In this document: one piece after another, positions 7,804 through 17,145 of the stretch
Numbering within the stretch: position 1 is the stretch's first letter
Layout: each line of letters opens with the position of its first letter
From: Amycolatopsis solani
GTDB taxonomy: Bacteria > Actinomycetota > Actinomycetes > Mycobacteriales > Pseudonocardiaceae
Direction: 5' to 3'
DNA length: 64,000 nt
NCBI RefSeq assembly: GCF_033441515.1
Contig: NZ_JAWQJT010000003.1
Location: forward strand, 2,294,001-2,358,000
The notes under the pieces: generated by a model
Told to the model about the DNA's origin: nothing
The model's input: only the letters and a program-made list of their open reading frames with translations
Database searches by the model: none
Translations under genes and position numbers: made by a program

Positions 7804-10551
7804 GTGACGCGCAGCGAGCCGTTCGTCGGGCGGGCTGGTGCCGCGGCCGACCTGCGCGCGTGGCTCGCGGCGGCGGCCGGGGGCACCGGCGCGCTGGTGC
7901 TCGTCGGCGGCCCGGCGGGGATCGGCAAGTCCCGCTTGGTCGAGGCGGTGACGGACCGCGAAGCCGTCTGGGGCCGGTGCGTCGACGACCCGGGCGCGCC
8001 GCCGCTGTGGCCGTGGCGCCGGGTGCTCCAGGCCCTGCCGGAGGCGGGCGCCGAGGTCTCCCGCGCGCTGGCCGACCTGGACGACCGCGACGGCGCCGAC
8101 CTGGTCGCGGCCCGGTTCCGGTTCGTCGCGGTGGCCGCCGACGCGCTGGTCGCCGCGGCCGGGGCGGCCGGTCTCGTCGTCGTCCTCGAAGACGTCCACT
8201 GGGCCGACGAAGCCTCGCTGCGGCTGCTGCGGCACCTGGCCGGGGAGATCCGCCGGTCGCGCCTGGCCGTCGTCGCCACCTACCGGGACAACGGGTCGGC
8301 CGGCCCGCTTTTCGAAGCCCTGCCCGACCTGCTCGGCCGGCCGGGGACGGAGAGCCTGCGCCTGGACCCGCTGACCGAGCCCGACGTCCGGGTCTACCTC
8401 GCCGAGGTCGGCCGGGCCGCTGTCGACGCCCGCGACGCGCTGCGGCGCTCGGGCGGGAACCCGCTCTACCTCAAGGCGGTCGCCCGCTCCTCGGCGACCG
8501 GCGGCGGCGAGGCGGAGCTGCGGCACCTCGTCCGCACCACCGTCGCGGGGCTCGACGACGACGCGCGTGAGCTGCTGGCGATCGCTTCGGTGCTCGGCGA
8601 GGAGGTCGACGCGCACGTCGTCGCCGAGGTCGCCGGGCGGCCGGCGGACGACGTCGTCCCGGCGCTCGACCGGGCCGTGCGCTCCGGGGTGCTGCTGCCC
8701 GCCGAGGCCGGGTCCCGGCGGTTCGCCCACGCCGTCGTGCGCGACGGGATCTACGCCGACCTCGACCAGGGCGTCCGCGAGGACCTGCACGCCCGGACGG
8801 CGGCCGCGCTGGAACACCGGGCCGATCCCGGCGTCGTGGCCGGGCACTGGCTGCGTTCGGCGGCGACGCCGGACGCGCTGGCCCGAGCGGCGGCTTGGGC
8901 CGAAACAGCGGCCCGGGACGCAACCCGCTCGCTCGCCTTCACCGAGGCCGCGCGGTTCCTGTCCCTCGCGCTCGACTGCCACCGCCGCACGGGCCTGCGC
9001 GACGGGCTCGCCGCCCTGCTCGTCGACCTCGCCACCGCGGAGTACCGCGCGGGCCGCTTCGCGCGCAGCTTCGGCCACGCGCGCGAGGCCGCCGGGCTGA
9101 CGGCCGACCCGGCGCTGGCCGCCGCCGCGGCACTCGTCGTCCGGGACACGTCGGCGCCCGACCTGCTGCCCGGGATGGCCGAGCTCACGGCGTCCGCGCT
9201 GGCGATGCTCGGCGCCGACGCGGACCCGGCGGTGCGGGCGAAACTGCTCGCGCAGTCCGCGGCCGTGGCGGCCGACTACGGGCGGGCGACCGAAGCCGTC
9301 GAGACCGCCGACGAGGCGATGGCCCTCGCGGAGCTTTCCGGCGACCAGGAGGCGCGGCTCGACGCCGTCCGCGCCCGGCTGAAGATCCGCCCGACGGAGC
9401 TGCCGCTGGCCGAGCGGCTGCGGCTCGGCTCGCTCGCGGTGTCCCTGGGCGGCACCGGACGGCCGCTCGTGGCGCTGTGGGGCCACAAGTGGCGGCTCGA
9501 CGCGGCGTTCGAGGTCGGCACCGTGCCCGTCGTGGACGCCGAGCTGAGCGCGATCTCCGCGCTGGCCGCGACGACCCGGCTGCCGCTGGTCCGCTGGCAC
9601 GAACTGCGGCTGCGGGCGTCGGTGGCGGCCTACCGCGGCGCGTTCGCCGAGGCCCGCGCGCAGAACCGGCTCGCGAGCGAGCTCGCGGCGGCGGAACTGG
9701 CCGAAGACCGGTCCGCGGCCGGGATGTCCTTCGCGTTCGCGCAGCAGCTCGCCGACGTGGTCGGCGACCCGGCCGAGCTGCCCGCCGGGTACGACGAGCT
9801 GCTGGCGATCGCGCCGCCGCTGCCGATCACGATCGTCTCCCGCCCGCTCTGCGCCCTGATCGACGGCCGGCACGACGAAGCGCGGGCCGGGTACGACGCC
9901 CTGCGCCCGCGCCTGCGCGACCCCGACTTCATCGGCCAGTCCCCCGGAATCGGGCCGAACCTGCTGCCGCTGCTCGAAGCGTTCGAGGACGTCGAGACGG
10001 CGGAGTGGCTCGCCAAGCAGCTCGCCGGGGCGCCGCCGGTCGGCTCGGCCGGCGCGGGCACCTTCTGCAGCGACTGCTCCAGCAGCTGGTCCGCCCGCCT
10101 GGCTGCGCTGCTGGGGCGGTACGACGAAGCCGTGCCGCTGTTCGAGGAAGCGATCGCGTGGGACGCGCGGCTCGGCGCCCGGCCCTACGTCGTGCACAAC
10201 CGCGTCCGGCTGGCGGCCGGGCTCGTCGTCCTCGGCGACCTCCCGCGCGCGGAAACCGCGGCCCGGCAGGCGGCGGAGGAAGCCCGGCGGCTCGGGATGC
10301 GGGGCTGGCTGACCCGGGCGACGGCGGTGCTGGACCGGGCGCGGACCGCGGCCGACCCGCTGACCGGCCGCGAACGGGAGATCGCGGCGCTCGTCGCCGG
10401 CGCGCTGAGCAACCGGCAGATCGCGCACCGGCTGGTGCTTTCCGAGCGCACGGTGGAAAGCCACGTCTCGAGCGTCCTGGCCAAGCTGGGCCTGGCCAAC
10501 CGGACCGAGGTGGCGGCGTGGGCGCACCGCCGGGGGCTCACCGCGGGCTGA
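7804..10551 (+). CDS. LAL-type LuxR regulator with AAA ATPase domain
   Basis: 915 residues from GTG at 7804. The N-terminus starts directly with FVGR, then an AAA/NACHT-like ATPase with Walker A GGPAGIGKS (about 35-43) and Walker B VVVLEDVHWADEAS. A long alpha-helical middle (about 350-840) follows, of the TPR-like kind. The C-terminal LuxR helix-turn-helix is at about 848-905: LTGREREIAALVAGALSNRQ, then RTVESHVSSVLAKLG. Large ATP-binding LuxR regulators bind an effector through the helical region and activate neighbouring genes. Candidate targets are the divergent pair at 6642-7693. The end overlaps the convergent hydrolase by 14 bp. Confidence 0.9.
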   Translation: MTRSEPFVGRAGAAADLRAWLAAAAGGTGALVLVGGPAGIGKSRLVEAVTDREAVWGRCVDDPGAPPLWPWRRVLQALPEAGAEVSRALADLDDRDGADLVAARFRFVAVAADALVAAAGAAGLVVVLEDVHWADEASLRLLRHLAGEIRRSRLAVVATYRDNGSAGPLFEALPDLLGRPGTESLRLDPLTEPDVRVYLAEVGRAAVDARDALRRSGGNPLYLKAVARSSATGGGEAELRHLVRTTVAGLDDDARELLAIASVLGEEVDAHVVAEVAGRPADDVVPALDRAVRSGVLLPAEAGSRRFAHAVVRDGIYADLDQGVREDLHARTAAALEHRADPGVVAGHWLRSAATPDALARAAAWAETAARDATRSLAFTEAARFLSLALDCHRRTGLRDGLAALLVDLATAEYRAGRFARSFGHAREAAGLTADPALAAAAALVVRDTSAPDLLPGMAELTASALAMLGADADPAVRAKLLAQSAAVAADYGRATEAVETADEAMALAELSGDQEARLDAVRARLKIRPTELPLAERLRLGSLAVSLGGTGRPLVALWGHKWRLDAAFEVGTVPVVDAELSAISALAATTRLPLVRWHELRLRASVAAYRGAFAEARAQNRLASELAAAELAEDRSAAGMSFAFAQQLADVVGDPAELPAGYDELLAIAPPLPITIVSRPLCALIDGRHDEARAGYDALRPRLRDPDFIGQSPGIGPNLLPLLEAFEDVETAEWLAKQLAGAPPVGSAGAGTFCSDCSSSWSARLAALLGRYDEAVPLFEEAIAWDARLGARPYVVHNRVRLAAGLVVLGDLPRAETAARQAAEEARRLGMRGWLTRATAVLDRARTAADPLTGREREIAALVAGALSNRQIAHRLVLSERTVESHVSSVLAKLGLANRTEVAAWAHRRGLTAG

Positions 10552-11317
10552 AGGCGAACACCGCTTCGATGAACTGGTCCGGGTCGAAGTCCATGGCCTG
10601 GTGCGCCTGGCCGTGCAGCGGCACGACGTCGGCACCGGGGATCAGGTCCGCGACCGCCTGGGCGGCCAGCCGGAGGTAGCCCGGGCTCTCGGTGCCGGCG
10701 AACAACCGGACCGGGATCGCGATGCCGGCGAGCCGCTCGTCGAACACCATGCCCTCGACGACGTCCAGTTCCCGCGGGATCGTCGGCGCGGCGGCCACCC
10801 GGGCGGGCCAGACCGGCGTGGCGCGCATCGCTTCGACGTCCGCGGGAGCCAGCCGGAGGGCCTCCCGCAGGAAGATTTCGAGGATTTCCTCCGGGTTTTC
10901 CGCGGCCCGCATGCGGCCGCGCGCGTCCGGCCCGACGACGGCGCCACCCGGCTCGGGCCGCGGCGGCTCGTACGCCACCAGCCGGCTGACCGCCTTCGTC
11001 AGCCGGACGGCTTCCAGCGCGCACAGGGCACCGTAGGAGTGCGCGAGCAGGTAGACGTCTCCCCCGGCGGCTTCGGCCACGGCGGCGATGTCCTCGCCCT
11101 CGCGCCGGATGTCGTACTCGGCGGCCTCCTCGCGGCTCAGCCCGCGGCCGCGGCGGTCGACGAGGTGCAGGCGGTAGCGCTGCGCGAGCCGGTCGCGGAC
11201 CGCCGCCCAGCGGGTGTGGTCCGCGCCGGTGCCGTGGACGAGGACCATCGGGGGCCCGTCGCCGAGCGTCTCGAACCCGACGACCGTCCCGTCGCGCGAA
11301 GTGACCGAGGCCGGCAT
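10538..11317 (-). CDS. alpha/beta hydrolase
   Basis: 259 residues. Oxyanion segment VLVHGTGADHTRW, nucleophile elbow AHSYGA with Ser at about 94, and a C-terminal PLHGQAHQAMDF containing the catalytic His. The conserved DRRGRGLS loop after strand 4 is typical of the esterase/haloperoxidase-like branch of the fold. No signal peptide, so it is a cytoplasmic esterase or lactonase-type enzyme. The neighbour context does not define a substrate. The gene is convergent with the LAL regulator. Confidence 0.85.
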   Translation of the reverse strand: MPASVTSRDGTVVGFETLGDGPPMVLVHGTGADHTRWAAVRDRLAQRYRLHLVDRRGRGLSREEAAEYDIRREGEDIAAVAEAAGGDVYLLAHSYGALCALEAVRLTKAVSRLVAYEPPRPEPGGAVVGPDARGRMRAAENPEEILEIFLREALRLAPADVEAMRATPVWPARVAAAPTIPRELDVVEGMVFDERLAGIAIPVRLFAGTESPGYLRLAAQAVADLIPGADVVPLHGQAHQAMDFDPDQFIEAVFAFSPR

Positions 11318-11415
11318 GGCTCCGAGGCTAACGCCTTTCCGGCGGCCGCTGTGAGGTCGCTGTGCATCCGGCTCCGCACACTGCCGATCCGGCCGCGGTG
11401 TGGTGATCTGGAGGG

Positions 11416-12165
11416 GTGGCGATCAAGGTTCTCCGGCCGGCCGCGCTGGCCGCGGCGGCGGTGCTGGTGCTGAGCACCGGCTTGGCCGTCAGCGCGGACA
11501 CGACCGCCGACGACGCCTACGCCGCCGGCTCCCCGGCTCCGCTCGCGGCGGCCGCGCCGGAGAAAGCCGTTCCCGCGAAGACCGTTTCCCCGGTCGGCGC
11601 GTTGTTCGCGAACGGCAGCCATTTCTGCTCCGCGAGCGTCGTCCACTCCGGAACCGGCGATCTGGTGCTGACCGCCGCGCACTGCGTCCAGGACGGAATG
11701 TCTTTCGCACCCGGTTACCACGACGGCGTGGCGCCGCTGGGAATGTGGACGGTCACCGGAACGGCGGTTGCGGACGGCTGGACTTCGTCGGCCGACCCGG
11801 ATCTCGATTTCGCGTTCCTGACCGTTCAGCAAGCCGGGAATCCGGCTTCCCTGGAAAGCCTCACCGGCGCGAACGCGCTCGGCGTGAATCGCGGATTCGA
11901 CCACCGGATCACCCTCACGGGCTACCCCGACAGCACCGATTCCCCCGTCGTTTGCGACGGCACGACCACGCGTTCGGACACCTACCAGATGCAGGTCGCC
12001 TGCCCCGGTTTCCCGGACGGCACCAGCGGCGGGCCCTGGGTGACCGGCGGCGAGGTCATCGGCGTCATCGGCGGCTACCAGCTCGGCGGCGACACCCCGG
12101 ACGTCTCCTACAGCGCCTACTTCGACGACGACATCGCGAAGCTCTACGCCACGGCCGCGGGCTGA
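11416..12165 (+). CDS. secreted trypsin-like serine protease (S1)
   Basis: 249 residues from GTG, preceded by CTGGAGG. A signal peptide covers about 1-26 (LRPAALAAAAVLVLSTGLA), then an Ala/Pro-rich pro-region. The catalytic triad is visible: His in TAAHC (about 89), Asp in DPDLDFAF (about 131) and Ser in GTSGGPW (about 204). Only about three or four Cys are present (SHFCSAS, AAHC, VVCDG, VACPG), enough for two disulfides. It resembles the actinomycete V8/Glu-endopeptidase-like S1 branch and is extracellular. A hairpin right after the stop ends the transcript. Confidence 0.9.
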   Translation: MAIKVLRPAALAAAAVLVLSTGLAVSADTTADDAYAAGSPAPLAAAAPEKAVPAKTVSPVGALFANGSHFCSASVVHSGTGDLVLTAAHCVQDGMSFAPGYHDGVAPLGMWTVTGTAVADGWTSSADPDLDFAFLTVQQAGNPASLESLTGANALGVNRGFDHRITLTGYPDSTDSPVVCDGTTTRSDTYQMQVACPGFPDGTSGGPWVTGGEVIGVIGGYQLGGDTPDVSYSAYFDDDIAKLYATAAG

Positions 12166-12170
12166 AACGC

Positions 12171-12212
12171 GAACCGGGCCCGCGTCCCTGGCGGAGGACA
12201 CGAGCCCGGTTC
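12171..12212. terminator. bidirectional hairpin terminator
   Basis: GAACCGGGC (12171-12179) pairs with GCCCGGTTC (12204-12212), and the stem extends inward with one mismatch (CGCGTCC against GGACACG). It lies between the convergent protease gene (ends 12165) and the DUF11 gene (ends 12228), so it probably stops transcription from both sides. Confidence 0.75.
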
Positions 12213-12227
12213 ACCTCTCGCGAACCC

Positions 12228-13094
12228 TCAGCAGGTCACGATGAGCCCGGTGAGCGCCGAGCACGTCTTCGACGCGCTGTCGTTGGCGGGGTTGGGATCC
12301 GACGGCGAGCTCGCCGTCCGCTGCGCGGTCGTGGTGTACGAGCCGAGCGCGAGCAGGCCGCCGTTGGCCGAGAACTTCGTCGTCGCCGAAGCACCGCTGG
12401 CCAGCGAAGCGACGTCGCAGTTCACGGTCCTCGTCGTGCCGACCCGGGCGCAGCCGGTGCCGCTGCCGAAGGACAGGCCCGGCGGGTACGTGGCCACGAC
12501 GCGGATCCCGGTCGCGGCGCCCGGGCCGGTGTTCGTCACGGTCACGGTGTAGTCGATGCGCGCGTTCAGCCCGCCGTGGCCGGTCGCGGCGAGCGCGACC
12601 TTGACGTCGGCCTGGCTCGACGGCTGGCCGACGGTGATGACCGGGCCGTCCAGGGTCTCGAAGGCGTAGTTGTCGCCGACGAACTGGTGCTGCAGCGTGA
12701 ACGACCCGGGCGCCGCGGTGTCCTTGACGCGCAGGGTCCACACCGTGGTCTTCGTGCCGCCCGCCGCGAGGTCGCCGAACGCGGCGCGGTAGCTGCTGCC
12801 GGCCTGGAAGCAGCCGACCTCGGTCGTGTTGGTGCAGGAGACGACGTCGACGACGTCGGTGATCGCGGTCGGGTTTCCGTAAATGGCACCCTTGGCGAAA
12901 GTCACGGTGAAATCGCGGTCGTTGTGAATGGTTTGCGTGATGGTGAAGGTCTGTCCCGGCACCACGCTGGTGGTGCTGACTTCGACAGCGCTCGAGGGTT
13001 CGGCCGCCTGCGCGGCGGGCGCCATCGCGATAAACGCCGTGGCCAGTGCGGCCACCGAGGACAGGATCGTGGTCCGTCGCCAGCTTCGTTGCAT
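12228..13094 (-). CDS. secreted DUF11 (CARDB-like) repeat protein
   Basis: 288 residues. Signal peptide at about 1-30 (RRTTILSSVAALATAFIAMA, cleaved after an AQAA-type site). Two Ig-like beta domains follow. The C-terminal one (about 165-288) is a clear DUF11 domain: ARIDYTVTVTNTGPGAATGI, then a Pro-Asn-Pro-Ala-Asn segment (DPNPANDSAS) typical of the family. Four Cys occur in pairs (SCTNTTEVGC; TC near the end). Such proteins are cell-surface or secreted and structural in nature; no enzyme motif is seen. Confidence 0.8.
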   Translation of the reverse strand: MQRSWRRTTILSSVAALATAFIAMAPAAQAAEPSSAVEVSTTSVVPGQTFTITQTIHNDRDFTVTFAKGAIYGNPTAITDVVDVVSCTNTTEVGCFQAGSSYRAAFGDLAAGGTKTTVWTLRVKDTAAPGSFTLQHQFVGDNYAFETLDGPVITVGQPSSQADVKVALAATGHGGLNARIDYTVTVTNTGPGAATGIRVVATYPPGLSFGSGTGCARVGTTRTVNCDVASLASGASATTKFSANGGLLALGSYTTTAQRTASSPSDPNPANDSASKTCSALTGLIVTC

Positions 13095-13229
13095 AGTCGT
13101 GATCTCGCTGTTCCGATCCGGGGAATGCCGCTCTGACGGGTGAAACGGGAGTTCGTGGACATCCGACGCTGATCAGTCGCCCCGATCCCGCAATTCGTTA
13201 CCGCCATCCGGCGGCGCCGCGCACCGCCG

Positions 13230-13856
13230 TCAGGACGGCCGCCAGCGCCCGTTCATCTCACCCGGGCGCGGTGGCGGGCCCGGCAGATCCGGGCCGCCCG
13301 CCGCCAGCCCCTCGACGAGCAGCGCGAGGTACCGCCGCCGCAACTGCGTGGTGCGCTCGTGGTCCTCGACGCGGATCGCGGCGCAGCACTCGAGGATCAT
13401 GCCGAGGTCTTCGGCGACGGCGTCCTGGCGCAGCCGTCCGGTTTCGCGGGCCCGCTCGACCAGGTCCCGGGTCAGTTCGCCCGCCCGGCGCGCGTCTTCG
13501 CCCATCTCGGCGGTCGGGGTGAAGGTGCCGGCGAGGTGGACGGTCAGCGAGTGCACGTCGGCCTCCACGACCCGGGTGAGGAACCCGGTCAGCGCGGCCC
13601 AGCCGTCCGGCTCGCCGGTGGCGGCCTCGGCCTCGGCGATGTAGGTGCGGAGTCCGTCGTGGCAGAGCCGGCAGAGCAGCACCTCCTTGCTCGGGTACCG
13701 CCGGTAGAGCGCGCTGATGCCGACGCCGGCGCGGTCGGCGACGTGGGAGATCGGCGCCTTCGGGTCGACGAGGAAGACCTGGCGGGCGGCATCGAGGATG
13801 ACGACGTCGTTGCGGGCGGCCTGGCCGCGGCGGCCGGGCAGGGCTGGCTCGGGCAT
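13230..13856 (-). CDS. TetR-family transcriptional regulator
   Basis: 208 residues. The N-terminal helix-turn-helix (about 15-62) reads ILDAARQVFLVDPKAP, SHVADRAGVGISALYRRYPS, the standard TetR form. The ligand-binding half is helical and not conserved. It is divergent from the epoxide-hydrolase fusion gene with 86 bp between start codons, and that spacer carries two palindromic sites, so it most likely represses itself and the hydrolase. Confidence 0.9.
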   Translation of the reverse strand: MPEPALPGRRGQAARNDVVILDAARQVFLVDPKAPISHVADRAGVGISALYRRYPSKEVLLCRLCHDGLRTYIAEAEAATGEPDGWAALTGFLTRVVEADVHSLTVHLAGTFTPTAEMGEDARRAGELTRDLVERARETGRLRQDAVAEDLGMILECCAAIRVEDHERTTQLRRRYLALLVEGLAAGGPDLPGPPPRPGEMNGRWRPS

Positions 13857-13873
13857 GGGAGGAGATTACCACT

Positions 13874-13919
13874 GGAACGGATCATTCCGCTCTGGTACAG
13901 TTCGGAACGAAGCATTCCG
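13874..13919. promoter_or_regulatory. paired TetR operator candidate
   Basis: Two similar imperfect palindromes lie in the 86-bp divergent region: GGAACGGATCATTCC (13874-13888) and CGGAACGAAGCATTCCG (13903-13919). Both match the form GGAACG-N3-CATTCC. Their centres are 30 bases apart, about three helical turns, suiting two TetR dimers on one DNA face. Confidence 0.6.
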
Positions 13920-13942
13920 TTCCACTCTCCGAGGAGCCAGCC

Positions 13943-15640
13943 ATGACCGTCCGCCCCTTCCGCGCCGAGATCCCCCAGTCCCAGCTGGACGACCTGCAGA
14001 ACCGCCTGCGCGGCGCGCTGTGGCCGGACGACCTGCCCGCCGCGTACGGCGTCACGAACGAGCGGGTCCGCGCACTGGCCGAGCACTGGCTGGGCGAGTT
14101 CGACTGGCGGGCCTTCGAGGCGCGGCTCAACGCGTACCCGCAGTTCCTGACGGAGATCGACGGCGAGACCATCCACTTCCTGCACGTCCGGTCGTCGCGG
14201 CCGGACGCGACGCCGCTGGTGCTGACGCACGGCTGGCCGGGCTCGATCGCGGAGTACCTGGACGTGATCGGCCCGCTGACCGAACCGGAGTCGGCCGACG
14301 AACCGGCGTTCCACCTGGTGATCCCGTCCCTGCCGGGCTTCGGCTTCTCGGGCCCGACGAAGTCGGCGGGCTGGGGCACCCATCGCACGGCGGCGGCGTG
14401 GGCGGAGCTGATGAGCCGGCTGGGCTACGAGTCGTACGGCGCGGCGGGCAACGACGCGGGCTCGATGATCTCGCCGGAGATCGGCAGACTGGCGCCGGAG
14501 AAGGTCGTCGGCGTGCACGTGACGCAGCTGTTCTCGTTCCCGTCCGGCGACCCGGCGGAGATGGCGGACCTGAGCGAAGCCGACCAGGCCGCGCTCGCGC
14601 ACCTCCAGTGGTTCTACGAGAACATGTTCTCGTTCAACACGCTGCACAGCCAGCAGCCGCACACGCTGGCGTTCGCGCTGGCGGACTCCCCGCTGGGCCT
14701 GCTGGCGTGGAACGCCCAGCTGTTCGGCGAGCACCTGGACGCGGACTTCATCGTGGCGAACGTGGCGCTGTACTGGCTGACGGGCACGGCGGGCTCGTCG
14801 ATCAGGTTCTACTACGAGGACGCCCACACGACGGCCCACCCGGAGGGCCCCACGACGGTCCCGACGGCCCTGGCGATGTTCACGGGCGACTTCCAGTCGA
14901 TCCGCCGTTTCGCCGAGCGCGACCACGCGAACATCGTGAGCTGGAACGCCTACGACACAACGAAAACCGCAGGAGGCCCCCGAGACGCGGCCGGCCACTA
15001 CGCGGCGCACGAAGCCCCGGAGGTCCTGGTGGCGGACATCCGCCAGTTCTTCGCCGACCTGCGCCCCGGAACCCCGTGGCCGATCCTGACCCAGTCCCAC
15101 GAAGCGCTGCGCGCAGCAATCGAGGGCGTGACGGACTGGTCGGCCCCGACCCCGTGCGCGGAGTGGACCGTGACCCAGGTCCTCCAGCACGCAGCAGGCG
15201 ACCAACTCGGCTACGCAGCCTTCATCACGGGCCAGGGCGGCCCGGACTTCGACCCGTTCTCCCCCTCGGGCACCCTCGACGGCAAGCCGTCGGCGTTCCT
15301 GGAGCCGACCCTGACCGCATCGGCAGGCGCCTTCGCCACGGTGAGCCCGGAGGCAACGGCGGTCCCGACCCCTCTCCCCCAGGGAGCCCTCCCGGCCCCG
15401 GTGGCGGTGGGTGCGGCAGCCCTGGACGCAGCAGTCCACGCCTGGGACATCGCAATGGCATCGGGCCAGCCGTCCCCGCTGACCGAGGAACTGGCAGCAT
15501 CCCTCCTCCCGGTAGCCAAGCAACTGGCCGAACCCCTCCGCGGCTTCGCATACGCCCCAGCCCTGCCCGGCCCCGCCAACGCCGACGCAGCGTCGACCCT
15601 CCTGCGCTACCTGGGCCGCAACCCGGAGTGGACTGCCTGA
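13943..15640 (+). CDS. epoxide hydrolase fused to a TIGR03086/maleylpyruvate-isomerase-like domain
   Basis: 565 residues, where epoxide hydrolases of this type usually have about 380. Residues 1-110 are the EHN domain, followed by the alpha/beta-hydrolase fold: HGWPGS (about 96-101) is the oxyanion motif, the nucleophile Asp is in GNDAG (about 171), and a His follows near 356 (AAHEAPEVLVADIRQFFADL). Residues about 375-565 are a second domain with DWSAPTPCAEWTV, the signature entry of TIGR03086/mycothiol-dependent maleylpyruvate-isomerase-like proteins. Codon choice shifts in this second half (more GCA). GAGGAGCC precedes the start. It is likely controlled by the divergent TetR. The fusion could be real or a recent gene merger. 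Confidence 0.85.
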   Translation: MTVRPFRAEIPQSQLDDLQNRLRGALWPDDLPAAYGVTNERVRALAEHWLGEFDWRAFEARLNAYPQFLTEIDGETIHFLHVRSSRPDATPLVLTHGWPGSIAEYLDVIGPLTEPESADEPAFHLVIPSLPGFGFSGPTKSAGWGTHRTAAAWAELMSRLGYESYGAAGNDAGSMISPEIGRLAPEKVVGVHVTQLFSFPSGDPAEMADLSEADQAALAHLQWFYENMFSFNTLHSQQPHTLAFALADSPLGLLAWNAQLFGEHLDADFIVANVALYWLTGTAGSSIRFYYEDAHTTAHPEGPTTVPTALAMFTGDFQSIRRFAERDHANIVSWNAYDTTKTAGGPRDAAGHYAAHEAPEVLVADIRQFFADLRPGTPWPILTQSHEALRAAIEGVTDWSAPTPCAEWTVTQVLQHAAGDQLGYAAFITGQGGPDFDPFSPSGTLDGKPSAFLEPTLTASAGAFATVSPEATAVPTPLPQGALPAPVAVGAAALDAAVHAWDIAMASGQPSPLTEELAASLLPVAKQLAEPLRGFAYAPALPGPANADAASTLLRYLGRNPEWTA

Positions 15641-15650
15641 CCCGCCCCCC

Positions 15651-15677
15651 CCGGGCCCGCCAAACCGGCGGGCCCGG
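15651..15677 (+). terminator. hairpin terminator after the epoxide hydrolase fusion
   Basis: CCGGGCCCGCC (15651-15661) and GGCGGGCCCGG (15667-15677) form a perfect 11-bp stem with a 5-base loop, starting 10 bases after the stop codon. No T tract follows. Confidence 0.7.
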
Positions 15678-16554
15678 CCGCATCGCCGGTCAGCCCTCCT
15701 CCCGGCGCCTTCCGCCCCAACCCCTCTGCCCGGCGCCTTCCGCCCCAGCCCCTCTGCCCAAGCCCTCTGACCGGCCCACCCACTTCACCCGCCCCCGGCC
15801 GAGCCCGCCGGGCTCACCGGCGCTCTGCCCCAAGCCAACCGCCCTTCAGCCCGTGGCCCACCACCCCTCGGCCCCCTCACCGGTCCACGGCCGGGCCAGC
15901 CGCCCTCACCCGCCCCCCAGCCCCACCGCTCTTCAGCCCCTCGGCCCAAGCCCATCGCCCGGCAGCCCGAACCGCCAGCTCACCGGCACCCACCAAGCTC
16001 GCCACCGGCAACCCGAACCCACCAGCCTCACCAGCCCTCCACCCAAGCCCGCCAGCGCACTGCTCCGCCCGAGCCCCCCGGCGCCGCGGTGCAGGCCGAC
16101 CGCCCCGCCCCGCGGCCCTAGCCCACTGCAGCCACCGGCCTCGGCGGCCCAAGCCCACCGACCCCAGCAGCCCGGCCCTCGCCCCCACAGCGACCGCCCC
16201 TCACAGTCGAGCCCGCCGGGCCGCGGCAGCCGGGCCGCGGGACCGCCGAGCCAGCCAGCCCGTTAGGCACCAGCCCACCGGGACTCCAGCCAACCGCAGC
16301 CCGGCAGAGCCCCACCCCACCGCAGCGGCAGCTCAGCCCGCTTCACCCAACCCCCGCGCGCCCTCCGAGCCCCGCACCCCCGAGCCCGCCCCGGGCACCC
16401 ACCGAGCCCCTCACCCCGAGCCCGCCCGCGCACCCACCGAGCCCCGCTCCCACCAAGCCCGCCCACGCACCGCGCCTACCCCCAGCCCCGCCCCAAAGCC
16501 CCCACCCCGAACCCCTCCTAAGTCACCTCCCCTCACCCCCGCCCCCTCGGTACG
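15678..16554. other. C-rich low-complexity non-coding island
   Basis: Nearly 900 bases between the fusion gene and the next TetR gene hold no convincing gene. The plus strand is extremely rich in C with little T or G, in runs such as CCCC separated by AGCC and CACC; frames on either strand are open only because of this bias and give Pro/Ala or Gly/Arg strings. The minus strand has many G runs and could form G-quadruplexes. No palindromic operator or repeat unit of defined length was recognised by eye. Confidence 0.6.
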
Positions 16555-17145
16555 GTGAGCCGCATGATGCGCAAGGCGGTCGCCGTCCGGCGGGAGGAGA
16601 TCGTCGTCGCCGCGCTCCAAAAAATCCGCGACCGCGGCATCGCCGGCGTCCGAGCCGCCGACATAGCCAAAGCCCTCGACATCAGCACCGCGCTGATCTT
16701 CTACCACTTCGGCACCCTCGAAGCCCTCATCATCGAAGCCTTCCGCCAAGCCACCGAGACCGCCCTCGCCACCCTCCGCGACGAACTCGCCCGCGGCGGC
16801 CCCGCCGACACCCGGCTCCACGCCGTCCTCACGCTCTACGGCCCCACGAACCCCGGCCACAACTGGCAGCTCTGGATCGAAGCGCAAGCCGCCGCTATGC
16901 GGGACCACGAACTCCGGGCCGTCCTCCAACGCCTCGACCAACGGTGGCGGGACGCCGTGGTCACCCTCATCACCGAGGGTGTCAAAACCGGCGTCTTCCG
17001 GTGCGAAGACCCGCGCGGAGCCGCCTGGCGGCTGACTTCCTTACTCGATGGCCTGGCCGTCCAAGTCGTCGCACAGACCGGGTCCGTCACCGCCGACGAC
17101 TGCGCGCGGTGGGTCGGGCAGGCCGTCGAAAAAGAGCTCAAGTGA
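16555..17145 (+). CDS. TetR-family transcriptional regulator
   Basis: 196 residues from GTG at 16555; ATG at 16564 is an equally possible start and no clear ribosome site separates them. The helix-turn-helix is at about 20-60 (AADIAKALDISTALIFYHFG). The C-terminal half has LWIEAQAAAMRDHELRA, common to the BetI/TetR_C_6 branch. The stop overlaps the GTG of the dehydrogenase gene (GTGA), so the regulator and enzyme are co-translated, an arrangement suggesting the regulator controls use of the enzyme's amino-acid substrate. Confidence 0.9.
   Translation: MSRMMRKAVAVRREEIVVAALQKIRDRGIAGVRAADIAKALDISTALIFYHFGTLEALIIEAFRQATETALATLRDELARGGPADTRLHAVLTLYGPTNPGHNWQLWIEAQAAAMRDHELRAVLQRLDQRWRDAVVTLITEGVKTGVFRCEDPRGAAWRLTSLLDGLAVQVVAQTGSVTADDCARWVGQAVEKELK

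Noticed and set aside
6928..10635. A very long open frame on the minus strand opposite the LAL regulator
   Set aside because: It is open only because of GC bias in the codons of the LAL gene; its translation is Arg/Gly/Pro/Ala-rich with no domain.
15877..16466. Gly/Arg-rich minus-strand frames in the C-rich island
   Set aside because: Low-complexity translations without a ribosome site or homology; caused by C-rich bias.
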